Assembly (NCBI RefSeq): GCF_002305875.1
Contig: NZ_CP022098.1
Coordinates: 5,022,001-5,086,000, forward strand
Length of the DNA stretch: 64,000 bases
Direction: 5' to 3'
From: Cystobacter fuscus
Lineage (GTDB): Bacteria; Myxococcota; Myxococcia; Myxococcales; Myxococcaceae
Of the stretch, positions 37,180 to 45,352 are shown piece after piece (position 1 is the stretch's first letter; the number at the start of each line of letters is the position of its first letter). Below the pieces are notes generated by a model. That model did no database searches, had not been told where the DNA came from, and was given only the letters and a program-made list of their open reading frames with translations. Made by a program: the position numbers and the translations under genes.

Positions 37180-38223
37180 TTACTTGCAGGCTTTCGGCGC
37201 CTTCGCGCCGCTCGCGCCCGCGCACACCTGCTGCCTGGTGGCCCAACCCGAGTTGAGGACGTGGTCGAGGTTATCCGCCGTGACAGGTACCGGTTTCAGG
37301 AAGACCGCTGGAATAGGCAACTTCCTGGTACCGCCGTTCCAGAGGGTCGCGCCCTGGATGGCCGACGGCTTCGTGCCCTTGGCCATCGCGACCGCGAAAT
37401 TGGCCGCCGCCTCGCCCAGCACGCGGGTGTCCTTGAACACGGTGACCGTCTGCTCGCCGCGGGCAATCCGGTTCAGCGCTGCGATGTCGGCGTCCTGGCC
37501 GGACACCGGGACTCCGGTCAGGTTCTGCGCCTTCAGGGCCGCGACCGCGCCTCCAGCAGCACCGTCATTCGAGGCCACCACCGCGTCGACCTTGTTGGAA
37601 TTGCGCGTGAGGATCTGCTCCATGTTGCGCTGAGCGACTTCCGGCGACCAGCCTTCGGTGTACTGCTCGCCCACCACCTTGATTTTTCCGGCCTGGATGG
37701 CGCTTTGCAGGACCTCGAGCTGGCCACGATGCAGGAAGTCCGAGTTGGGATCGGTCGGCGAGCCCTTGATGAATGCGTAGTTCCCCTGTGGCTTGACCTT
37801 CAGCACCTCGCGGGCCTGGATGCGGCCCACTTCGACGTTGTCGAACGTGACATACAGCACCCCGGGGTCCTGGATGAGGCGGTCGTACGCCACCACCGGA
37901 ATGTTCTCCTGACGAGCCCTCTGCACAGCGGGCAGAATGGCGTCGGAGTCATAAGCAAGCACGATCAGCGTGTTGGCGCCGCGCGAAATCAGGCCCTCCA
38001 CGTCCGACAGCTGCTTTTCGTTGGAACCCTGCGCGTCGGCGCTGATGTACTTCGCACCAAGCTTCTGCAAGGCCGCCTTGAGCGCGGCCTCGTCGCGCTT
38101 CCAGCGCTCTTCCTGGAAGTTGGACCAGGAGACGCCCACCACCAGGCTCTCTGCGTTTGCGACCCTCGGCACGGCTGCCATGACGGCGAGCCACAACAGG
38201 GTGGCCCTGCGGTTCAATCTCAT
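37180..38223 (-). CDS. xylF: Periplasmic xylose-binding protein
   Basis: The protein has 347 residues. A signal peptide ([18 protein letters not shown]) is followed by a two-lobed type I binding fold with [56 protein letters not shown] and [14 protein letters not shown], all typical of XylF. It captures D-xylose for XylGH. It is the first gene of the operon; GAGGAG stands six bases before the ATG, and the promoter and operator lie 50-100 bases upstream. Confidence 0.95.
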   Translation of the reverse strand: MRLNRRATLLWLAVMAAVPRVANAESLVVGVSWSNFQEERWKRDEAALKAALQKLGAKYISADAQGSNEKQLSDVEGLISRGANTLIVLAYDSDAILPAVQRARQENIPVVAYDRLIQDPGVLYVTFDNVEVGRIQAREVLKVKPQGNYAFIKGSPTDPNSDFLHRGQLEVLQSAIQAGKIKVVGEQYTEGWSPEVAQRNMEQILTRNSNKVDAVVASNDGAAGGAVAALKAQNLTGVPVSGQDADIAALNRIARGEQTVTVFKDTRVLGEAAANFAVAMAKGTKPSAIQGATLWNGGTRKLPIPAVFLKPVPVTADNLDHVLNSGWATRQQVCAGASGAKAPKACK

Positions 38224-38275
38224 GTGCGTCTCCTCTGGCGCGCCCCCTGGCGCCTTCGCGTTGATCCCGCCGAAT

Positions 38276-38298
38276 TGGTTTGATGGATGAACAAACCA
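38276..38298 (-). promoter_or_regulatory. xylO-like operator in front of xylF
   Basis: A perfect inverted repeat, TGGTTTG-N9-CAAACCA, centred 64 bases upstream of the xylF start. Its core on the minus strand, GTTTGTT-CATCC-ATCAAAC, has the same arm sequence and 5-base spacing as the Bacillus XylR operator (GTTTGTT-N5-AACAAAC), with one base of the second arm changed. It overlaps the -10 box, as expected for repression by the ROK-type XylR encoded upstream. Confidence 0.7.
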
Positions 38299-38323
38299 TA
38301 GAGCCGAACGCCAGTCCCGTCAA
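38295..38323 (-). promoter_or_regulatory. Sigma-70-type promoter of the xyl operon
   Basis: On the minus strand TTGACG (38323-38318) is followed after exactly 17 bases by TATGGT (38300-38295). The -35 box matches 5 of 6 consensus bases and the -10 box 4 of 6. The expected start of transcription is near 38288, inside the operator. Confidence 0.65.
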
Positions 38324-38684
38324 TCAGGAGAATAATGGGAATCATCAGAGGGCTCCCTCCTCGCATCATGAGTGCCGTCGCTAGCGAATTCGACATAGCG
38401 CGTCATTCATTGCCTGCGTGGCCGTGGCAACCATCGACCGTGGGCACGCACGGGCCGGGGGAGGGGAGCTGGAGTGCACCATTAAACAGATGGGCTGGCT
38501 GCTCTCCAATGCGGGGGGACGTCTCACGACTGTTCGCCTCAGGAGTGCCGATGGTGCTGACGCAGCGCGCCGAGGCAGTGGTGGTGCTCGATTCAACCTG
38601 CGGTTGTATTTCCTTGGTGCACCGCCGATGGTGAAAGCACATCGGCGCTCGCCCGAGGCCTGGACGACCCGCGGGGGAATGACG

Positions 38685-39881
38685 TCAGGCCATCAGGGCT
38701 TCATGCAGCACCGCACCCGCGGCGCCCACAGCGCAAGCATTGATGCCGAAGCGGCAGTGCCGTACTTCGGTGGTGTGGAAGGCATACCGCGCCTGCAGCC
38801 CTGCGAAGCACTCGCGGGCCGCATCGAGAAAGACCGGGCCGAGCTGTACCATGGGGCCGCCAAGCACGAGGACTGCAGGGTCGAGCATGTTGCAGATGTT
38901 CTGCATCAGCATGCCCAGATAGCGCCCTGCACGACGCGCGGCCACCACTGCCGTCGCATCGCCCCCGGCCACCCGACGCGCCAGTTCGCCGATTGGCAGC
39001 ACGGGGTCTGGGGTGCCCGTGATGTCAAGACTGACTGCCCGTTGTGAGATGAAGGTTTCGGCGCAGCCGCGGCTACCGCACCGGCACGGTGGTCCGTCGA
39101 GTTGCAGCACCGTATGGCCGACTTCCCCTGCCGTGCCGTCATGACCGAGGTGGAGCCGATCGCCGAGAACGATCCCCCCGCCTACGCCAATGCCCATGCT
39201 CAGGTAGACGAGTGAGTTCGTCTGGGCGCCAGTGCCAAAGACGTACTCGGACAACGCCGCGGCGTTGGCTTCGTTCAGCACCTTCACCGGCGATTGGCGT
39301 ACGCCGGCTCTCTTCAACGCCGCACACAGCGGCTGCTCGATGTCCTGGTGGTGCCAACCGAGGTTTGGCACCACGCCTACCCGATGACCGTGCACATCCA
39401 CGGTTCCTGGAACTCCGACGCTGATCCCCAGGACGCGCCAGCCCTGGGCGCCCAGCGCAGCGTCCTGTTGAGCGATAAGCCTGGCAAGCGCCGTGAGCGT
39501 GGAGCCCAGGTCCGAGGGCGAATACGGTTGCTGCCGAGAGCCGAGCAGTTCCCCCTGGAGGTTGCACGCGACCACGTTCAGGTAGTCCACGCCGATCTCG
39601 GCCCCCATGAGCGCCAGGCGAGAGGGGTCGAGCTGCAGGGGCGTCGGGCGCCGGCCCACGGCGTTGGAGGCGGACGCCTCGGACTCGCACAACCAGCCCT
39701 CGTCGATCAAGTCCTGCACCAGCAGGCTGACGGTGGACTTCGTCAGCCCGCTGCGCTTGGCGAGGTCCGCCCGCGACAGGCCCGCCTCCTGTCTCACCAA
39801 CCGGAGTATCGCTGCACTGTTGATTCGCTTGATGAGGCTCTGATTGCCCGTCAGGGCTTCTGCATGTCCGGAAGGTGGCAC
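38685..39881 (-). CDS. xylR: ROK-family xylose-responsive repressor
   Basis: The protein has 398 residues from GTG 39881, a start chosen because it gives the usual length before the helix-turn-helix (GLSRADLAKRSGLTKSTVSLLVQDLIDEGW). No SD is clear. The ROK sugar-binding domain has a glycine-rich IGVGGGIV and the zinc motif CRCGSRGCAET. The catalytic Asp of sugar kinases (NDANAA) is Glu here (NEANAA), as in repressors that bind but do not phosphorylate sugar. It should release the xyl operators when xylose is bound. Confidence 0.88.
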   Translation of the reverse strand: MPPSGHAEALTGNQSLIKRINSAAILRLVRQEAGLSRADLAKRSGLTKSTVSLLVQDLIDEGWLCESEASASNAVGRRPTPLQLDPSRLALMGAEIGVDYLNVVACNLQGELLGSRQQPYSPSDLGSTLTALARLIAQQDAALGAQGWRVLGISVGVPGTVDVHGHRVGVVPNLGWHHQDIEQPLCAALKRAGVRQSPVKVLNEANAAALSEYVFGTGAQTNSLVYLSMGIGVGGGIVLGDRLHLGHDGTAGEVGHTVLQLDGPPCRCGSRGCAETFISQRAVSLDITGTPDPVLPIGELARRVAGGDATAVVAARRAGRYLGMLMQNICNMLDPAVLVLGGPMVQLGPVFLDAARECFAGLQARYAFHTTEVRHCRFGINACAVGAAGAVLHEALMA

Positions 39882-39900
39882 GTGAGAAAAGGGCGAGAAG

Positions 39901-39923
39901 GAGTTTGTTCGAACATTAGACCA
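39901..39923. promoter_or_regulatory. Second, degenerate xylO-like site before xylR
   Basis: The segment matches the minus-strand operator of xylF at 16 of 23 positions, including an intact GTTTGTTC half-site and a final ACCA. It also contains the palindrome GTTCGAAC at 39907-39914. It lies 20-42 bases upstream of the xylR start, suiting weak autoregulation. Confidence 0.5.
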
Positions 39924-40036
39924 AATGCCTCGGGAAGAGGCCCAGGGAAAAATGGGGGCACATTGGCGGGTGGCGAGGTGGGTAGATAGGAGGCCAGGAG
40001 GCGAAGCGGTCGCGGAGGTGAGCGAGCCCCTCCGGC

Positions 40037-40651
40037 TCACCTGCCACTGCCCCCGCGCGCGCGGCCCGACGGTGGCGGGCGCAGGCCGTCCAGCAGGACG
40101 TCCAGGTAGCGCTCGGCCAGTTCCCGCCGCCCTCCGCCGATGCGCACCGCGTGCTCGATGCCGCACATCAGCCGCTGGAGGTCGTCGACGCCCAGCTCGG
40201 CCCGTACGCTCCCGGCCCGTCGGGCCTGCTCCAGCAACCGGGTCGTCGCCCCGACGAGCTCGGCCTTGAGCCGCGCCGTCCGGGTGTTCGCATCCCGGGG
40301 CGCGTTGAGGACCTCCGCGAGCCCGACGTCGGCCAGCAGCAGGTCCAGGGCCGCGCCCAGGAAGCGCCGCAGACCGGGTCCCGGCTCGCCGGACTCCTCG
40401 GCCGCGCGCGCCTGGTCGAGCAGGGCCAGGACGTGCTCGTTCACGAGCTCCTCCAGCAGATCCTGGCGGGTGGGGAAGTGGCGGTACACCGTGCCCACGC
40501 CCACCCCGGCCGCCCGGGCGATCTGGTTCATCTGCAGTGAAGCGTCGCCACGGGCGAGAAGCTCGCGGGCCACCGCCAACACTCGCTCGCGGTTGCGCGC
40601 CGCATCCGCGCGCAGCGGTTCGTCCTGGGTCTGCTCCTCGCGTTTCGTCAT
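40037..40651 (-). CDS. TetR-family transcriptional regulator
   Basis: The protein has 204 residues. The N-terminal helix-turn-helix (LQMNQIARAAGVGVGTVYRHFPTRQDLLEEL, about 39-69) is classical TetR. The C-terminal all-helical domain resembles the SbtR/SCO-type group and would bind a small ligand. It is divergent from the SDR gene at 40777; three palindromes between them are likely binding sites, so it probably represses the SDR gene and itself. Confidence 0.88.
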   Translation of the reverse strand: MTKREEQTQDEPLRADAARNRERVLAVARELLARGDASLQMNQIARAAGVGVGTVYRHFPTRQDLLEELVNEHVLALLDQARAAEESGEPGPGLRRFLGAALDLLLADVGLAEVLNAPRDANTRTARLKAELVGATTRLLEQARRAGSVRAELGVDDLQRLMCGIEHAVRIGGGRRELAERYLDVLLDGLRPPPSGRARGGSGR

Positions 40652-40679
40652 GGGTCCATCCTACCGGATTCCGCCCAAT

Positions 40680-40757
40680 CGGATGTCTCATCCGAACGGA
40701 TTGCGTATCCGTTTCTACTCGTTTATATTCCCGCCAAAGCGGATGAACCATCCGCTT
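40680..40757. promoter_or_regulatory. Three palindromic operator candidates in the TetR/SDR divergent region
   Basis: Three perfect inverted repeats share the half-site CGGAT: CGGATG-TCT-CATCCG at 40680-40694, AACGGAT-TGCGT-ATCCGTT at 40695-40713, and a 9-3-9 palindrome at 40737-40757 (AAGCGGATG...CATCCGCTT). The second covers the -35 box of the SDR promoter and the third lies just past the -10 box. This is the usual form of TetR-type operators. Confidence 0.75.
40701..40729 (+). promoter_or_regulatory. Promoter of the SDR gene
   Basis: TTGCGT (40701-40706), a 17-base spacer and TATATT (40724-40729) fit a sigma-70 promoter, about 48 bases upstream of the SDR start codon and enclosed by the palindromes. 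Confidence 0.55.
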
Positions 40758-40776
40758 CATCGAAAGCGAGGAGCTC

Positions 40777-41637
40777 ATGATGGAGACGAGAGGACAGGCT
40801 CGAACCGCGCTCATCACGGGTGCCAGCTCCGGGATCGGGCTCGAGCTGACCCGCAGGATGCTCTCCGAGGGCTGGGAGATCATCGCCCTGATCCGCTCGG
40901 GGTTCCCCGAGGACGATGCGCTGATCCGGGAGAGCCTGGGCACGAAGCGGCTTCGCGTCTACAAGGCCGACCTCACGGACTTTGGCAGCCTGCGGCACGC
41001 GCTGGAGCAGATCAAGGCGGGGGAGGAGAGGATCGATCTGTTGTTCAACAACGCGGGCGGCAGCTTCGCGGAGCTCGGCTTCTCCAAGCAGGGGCGCGAG
41101 CTGCATTACGAATTGCAGACGGTGGTGCCCTACATCGTCTTCAGGGAGCTGAAGGAGCAGCTGCGCCGGGGGAGTCTGAAGACCGTCGTCAATACCTCCA
41201 CCAATGCCTTCAAGTTCGTCAAACGGTTCGATCCCGACACGCTGGAGCGCCCGGCGTCGTTCAAGAAGCTGTTCGGCCCGTATGCGGCCTCCAAGCTGGC
41301 GCTCTCCCTGTGGACCCGGGAGGGAGCCTCGCTGGCCGCCGCCGAGGGGATCCGGCTGCTGAGCGTGGACCCGGGAGGCAACAACACCCTGAGGAGTGGA
41401 AATCAATCAGGGCTTCCCTTCTATCTGAGGCCCCTCATGAAGCTCTTCTTCCCGCATCCCAGCCGGGGCGCCTCGCGTTTGTACGAAGCGGCGGTGGACA
41501 CACGCGCGGAGTTGTCGGGCGCCTTCCTGACGAATGGCCGGGTGACGGAACTCCAGTTCACCGGCCAGGGACGCAAGGTCCTGGACAAGGTGAACGCCAT
41601 CTATGAGCGGGAGTTCCTGGCGGCCCCCCAGGCCTGA
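40777..41637 (+). CDS. Short-chain dehydrogenase/reductase
   Basis: The protein has 286 residues. The Rossmann motif TGASSGIG (about 15-22), NNAGG near 91, a Ser in VVNTSTNAF and YAASK with the catalytic Tyr/Lys are all present. The C-terminal part (PFYLRPLMKLFFPHPSRGA) is like retinol dehydrogenase-type SDRs. GCGAGGAG precedes the ATG. Control by the divergent TetR regulator is likely; the substrate is unknown. Confidence 0.85.
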   Translation: MMETRGQARTALITGASSGIGLELTRRMLSEGWEIIALIRSGFPEDDALIRESLGTKRLRVYKADLTDFGSLRHALEQIKAGEERIDLLFNNAGGSFAELGFSKQGRELHYELQTVVPYIVFRELKEQLRRGSLKTVVNTSTNAFKFVKRFDPDTLERPASFKKLFGPYAASKLALSLWTREGASLAAAEGIRLLSVDPGGNNTLRSGNQSGLPFYLRPLMKLFFPHPSRGASRLYEAAVDTRAELSGAFLTNGRVTELQFTGQGRKVLDKVNAIYEREFLAAPQA

Positions 41638-41746
41638 GCAAGCCTCTCACTGTCTTGAGGAAGGGTGGGGAGCGAACATGTGCCTGGTACGTGGGTGGAT
41701 GCTACTGTGACTCCAAGTGAACCCGCCTTTTGGAGGAGAGTTCCCG

Positions 41747-43975
41747 ATGCGCGCCGCTTCCGCGCGCACGCGGAGCAGCGGCCCAGCCGCTGGAGCCAGC
41801 TGGAGACGGCGGGCGCGAGTGGCCTCAACGCCTTCACCTCGTTCGACACCACCGTGTACCACGCGCTCGCCCCACGTGAGTCGCTCGGCGAACCGCTGCG
41901 TATCGAGGGCGAGCGGCTGTCCAATCCGCTCCAGGGCCTCACCCCCGAGCTGTTCGACGTGGAGCGGCAGGTGGTGCGCAACGAACTGCGCGAGCACAAC
42001 GAGACGCGCTTCGTGGGCCAGGTCTTCTCGGCCATCCAGCGCGCCTTCCTTTCCCGAGGACCATGCCTACTCGCGGCCCCTCATCGGCGATCACGCGAGC
42101 CTCTCGGCGCTCACCCTGGCGGACGCCCAGGCCTTCACGCGCGGACAGTACCGGCCGGAGAACACCACCCTGGTGATCGTGGGCGACGTGGACCCCACCA
42201 CGGTGGATCAGCTCATCGCCCAGCACCTGCCGGCGCGGCTGCTCGGCGCGGGGCTCATGAACATCACCCTGGACAAGCGGCTGCCGGATGCGCCGCCCCC
42301 GGTGCCCCTCAACCCGCGCACGGACCTCGTGGAGATCGAGGCCGCCGTGCCCACGCCCGAGCTGTACCTGGGTTGGACGCTGCCGCGCGGCTATGACGAC
42401 GACAGCACGCTCCAGGAGTTCATCGAGCGCGCCGCGCCCGGCGTGCTCTCCCAGGCCGTGCGGGAGGATGGGGACATCGCGGGGCTCGACGCCTCGCTCA
42501 TCCCCGGCCAGCATGCCTCGCTGCTCGTGGTGCGGGTGGTGCTGTACAACGGCGAGCACCCGGACTCGTCGGCGGAGCGGGTGCTCAACCAGCTGACCCA
42601 TTTCTGGGACGGAGGGATCGCGGCGCGCAACGGGCTCGACTATCGGCTGTCCGTCCTCACGGGCATGGCGCTCGAGGCCGAGGACGTGCTGGAGCGCGCC
42701 CTGAGCCGCGCGGCCCTCACCCACTTCTCGCTCGATGCGCGGGCCTACTCGCGCGCGCTGGCGGGGGTGGCCAAGGTGGACGCCACGCGCATCTCCCGCT
42801 TCGGCTACGACTACCTGCGGCGCGAGCGCGCGCGCAAGGTGATGGTGCGTCCGTCGCGAGGCGTCTCCCGAGCGGCCCCGGCCAGCGGGTTGCCCACGGC
42901 ACTGGCTCTCGAGGAGGAGGTGCTGGGCCAGGTCCCGCTCACGCCGATGCCGTCCGTGGCGGGCTTCCGCACCCTGCGGTTGGAGAACGATGCTCGCCAT
43001 GATGGCCGAGCAGCTGTCCTCGCTGGGGACCGAAGCCGACTACGTGATCGACTTCCGGCGGGACGTGCTTCCGTACCTCGCGAAGACCGAGAACCGGCCC
43101 GAGGCGCGCGCCGCGCGGGCCTTCGAGGCGGCGCTCTACCCCGAGCACGCCTATGGACGTTCGGCGCTCGCCGCGGATCTCCAGAAGGTGGGCGAGAGGG
43201 AGATCGAGGACTGGCTGGCGCGCACCTACCGGCCGGCCAACGCGGTGGTGGCCATCGTGGGCGAGCTGGACCTGGACGAGGCGGAGAAGCAGGTGCGCAC
43301 CTGGCTGTCGGGATGGACGGGGCCCAAGGGCGAGCCCTCCCTCACGCCGCCGCCCGTCACGGGCCCCGCGCGTGCGGCGCGGCTCCTGCTGACGGCTCAC
43401 CCGGGAGCGACCCAGACGTGGGTGTCCTGGGGCTGCCCGTTGCCACCCGCGGATGCCGCCACCGAGGCGAGCTACGAGCTGATGGCGCAGCTGGCGAGCC
43501 GACGTCTGCATCAGCAGGTGCGCGCCGCGCTGGGTGCCCCAGCTACGGCATGCATGGCCAGAGCATGGTGCTCGAGGGAGGTGCCGCCATGTTGGAGGTC
43601 CAGGGCGCGGTGGAGAACGCGCGGCTCGCATCCGCGCTCGCCGCCGTGCGCCAGACGCTGGAGGACCTGTCACGGGGAAAGTGGACGGAGGTGGAGCTGA
43701 ATGCGGCACGCCGCAAGGTGAACCAGGAGCGCGCGCTGTCACTCGGGACCTCCTCCGCCCTGGCGCACGCGGTGCTCTCCACCCGGGGCCGGGGCTGGCC
43801 GCTCACCGATCTGGAGCGCTACTCCCAATACCTGCTCGACACCACGCCCGAGGCGCTCCAGCGGGACTTCACCTGGTGCGCGGAGCACCTCGTGGTGTCC
43901 CTGCTCGGAGAGGAGGCCGTGACCCGCGACGCGGTGCGCGGATGGCCAGGCAATCCCTCCATCGAGAGCCCCTGA
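41747..43975 (+). pseudogene. Decayed M16 (insulinase-like) zinc peptidase gene
   Basis: A good start (ATG 41747 after GGAGGAGAG) opens a frame that soon makes no sense. The recognisable peptidase continues in other frames. ETAGASGLNAFTSFDTTVYH and VVRNELREH are in frame up to about 42050. FPEDHAYSRPLIG to about 43000 is in a second frame. TEADYVIDFRRDVLPY to about 43540 is in a third. The tail YGMHGQSMVLEGGAAM to the end is in the second again. The HxxEH zinc motif, expected just before HAEQRPSRW, is deleted, and the start of the second domain is also missing. At least three frameshifts plus two deletions leave no active product. Confidence 0.85.
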
Positions 43976-44020
43976 GCTCTTCCGGGCTCGGTGGTCCCGC
44001 TGGGGTTGAAGCGGCGCGCT

Positions 44021-45292
44021 CTACTTCGTCTTGTCTTTGTTGAGCTTGTGCTCGAGCACCTCGAGCAACTTCGAGGCATGCCCGTGGATGACGGGGTCGG
44101 AGGTCTTCACTTCCTCCACGAGCCGCCGGGCCACGGTGGCGGCCTCGGCGAACCGCGTCCCCTGGAAGTAGACCTGCGCCAGGTTGAAGCGCGGCTCGGC
44201 CTCCTCCGGGGCGCACCGTACGGCCTCCTCGAGCGCCTTGATGGCGTCTTTCGTATAGGTGGAGTCCGGTCCGTAGCGCAGGCCCTGTCGCATCAGGAGC
44301 ACGCCCAGGGCGTTCCTCGGCATCCAGTGCGTGGGAAACGCCTCGCACGCTTCTTCATACACGCGGATGGCGCCCTTCACGTCCGGCGGGACCTGGGCTT
44401 CGCACGCCCAGCCCTCAATCAGCTTGAGGCCCAGCGTGCGCACCCCCTGCGCCTGGGCCTCGCGCACGCGCCTGAGCGCCTCGCGAGCCTGGCCGCGCTC
44501 GATGAGCGCCGTGATCTGCGTGCCCAGGGCGACCGGGTACTCCTCCGAGTTGACGTCCACCGGAAGGGGAGGCTGGGCCGGAGCGGAAGTCCGGGCGGGA
44601 GCCAGACCCCTGGCCGGAACGCCCTTGGCTGGAGCGGAGGGTGGGGCGGCGTCGGCCGAGGCCGCATCCTGTTTCACCAGTCCGAGGAGCAGTGGGGACT
44701 CGGGCGTATGAGACAGGCCCAGGATCACCATGGACTCGGCGCGGCGCTGCCGGCCCCGACTCCCCATCATGTTCGCGAGGAAGAACCAGGCGCGATCCTG
44801 CTTCGGGTCCAGACGCAGGCAGAGCACGAACTGATGCACCGCGGACCGGGGCTGGCTCAGGAGCATGTACGCGCGGCCCAGCTCGAGATGGAACGAGGGG
44901 TCGGGGGGCGCCTGCGCCACGACGCGCTCCAGCACCTCACGGGCCTCCTTGGCCTGCCCCAGCTCGAGCAGGGACACTCCCAGGCCGAACAGACCGCTGT
45001 ACCGGACGGGCTCCTGGGTGGCGAACGGCTGATAGATTTCCCGGGCCTTCTTCCAGTCCTGGCGCTTGAGCGACAGGGCACCCCGCACCAGCGCCAACTC
45101 CTGCTTGTCGGCCAGGGGCGCGGCCTGCTGCAACAGGGCCATGACCCGGGAGTCATTGCCCTCCAGCAGCGCCACCCTGGCGAGCGCGAGCAGGGCTTCC
45201 CCATCCTTGGGATCCTTGTTCAGCCGCCGCGTCGCCTCGTCCGAGATCTGCTTCGTGTTGCCTCGCGCCAACAATTCCCCGAGAGATGACAT
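44021..45292 (-). CDS. Tetratricopeptide repeat protein
   Basis: The protein has 423 residues from ATG 45292, five bases after AGGAG. TPR-like helical repeats cover about 10-195 and 290-420 (for example AREVLERVVAQAPPDPSFHLELGRAYMLLSQPRSAVHQF). A Pro/Ala linker lies at about 215-245. There is no signal or membrane segment, so it is cytoplasmic. It lies 61 bases after the unknown gene at 45353-46819 on the same strand, so it may be a chaperone or adaptor for that protein; this is inference. Confidence 0.8.
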   Translation of the reverse strand: MSSLGELLARGNTKQISDEATRRLNKDPKDGEALLALARVALLEGNDSRVMALLQQAAPLADKQELALVRGALSLKRQDWKKAREIYQPFATQEPVRYSGLFGLGVSLLELGQAKEAREVLERVVAQAPPDPSFHLELGRAYMLLSQPRSAVHQFVLCLRLDPKQDRAWFFLANMMGSRGRQRRAESMVILGLSHTPESPLLLGLVKQDAASADAAPPSAPAKGVPARGLAPARTSAPAQPPLPVDVNSEEYPVALGTQITALIERGQAREALRRVREAQAQGVRTLGLKLIEGWACEAQVPPDVKGAIRVYEEACEAFPTHWMPRNALGVLLMRQGLRYGPDSTYTKDAIKALEEAVRCAPEEAEPRFNLAQVYFQGTRFAEAATVARRLVEEVKTSDPVIHGHASKLLEVLEHKLNKDKTK

Positions 45293-45352
45293 CACGGCTC
45301 CTGCGTTCACTTGCTCATGAGGGCTTCCGCGGCACTCCGCCCCCGGCTTCGC

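Larger units (their letters stand above)
38224..38684 (-). promoter_or_regulatory. Regulatory region of the xyl operon
   Basis: 461 bases between xylF and the end of xylR with no supportable gene. The operon-proximal 100 bases hold the promoter and operator described separately. In the remaining part (38340-38684) I see no clear hairpin, terminator or gene. Confidence 0.6.
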
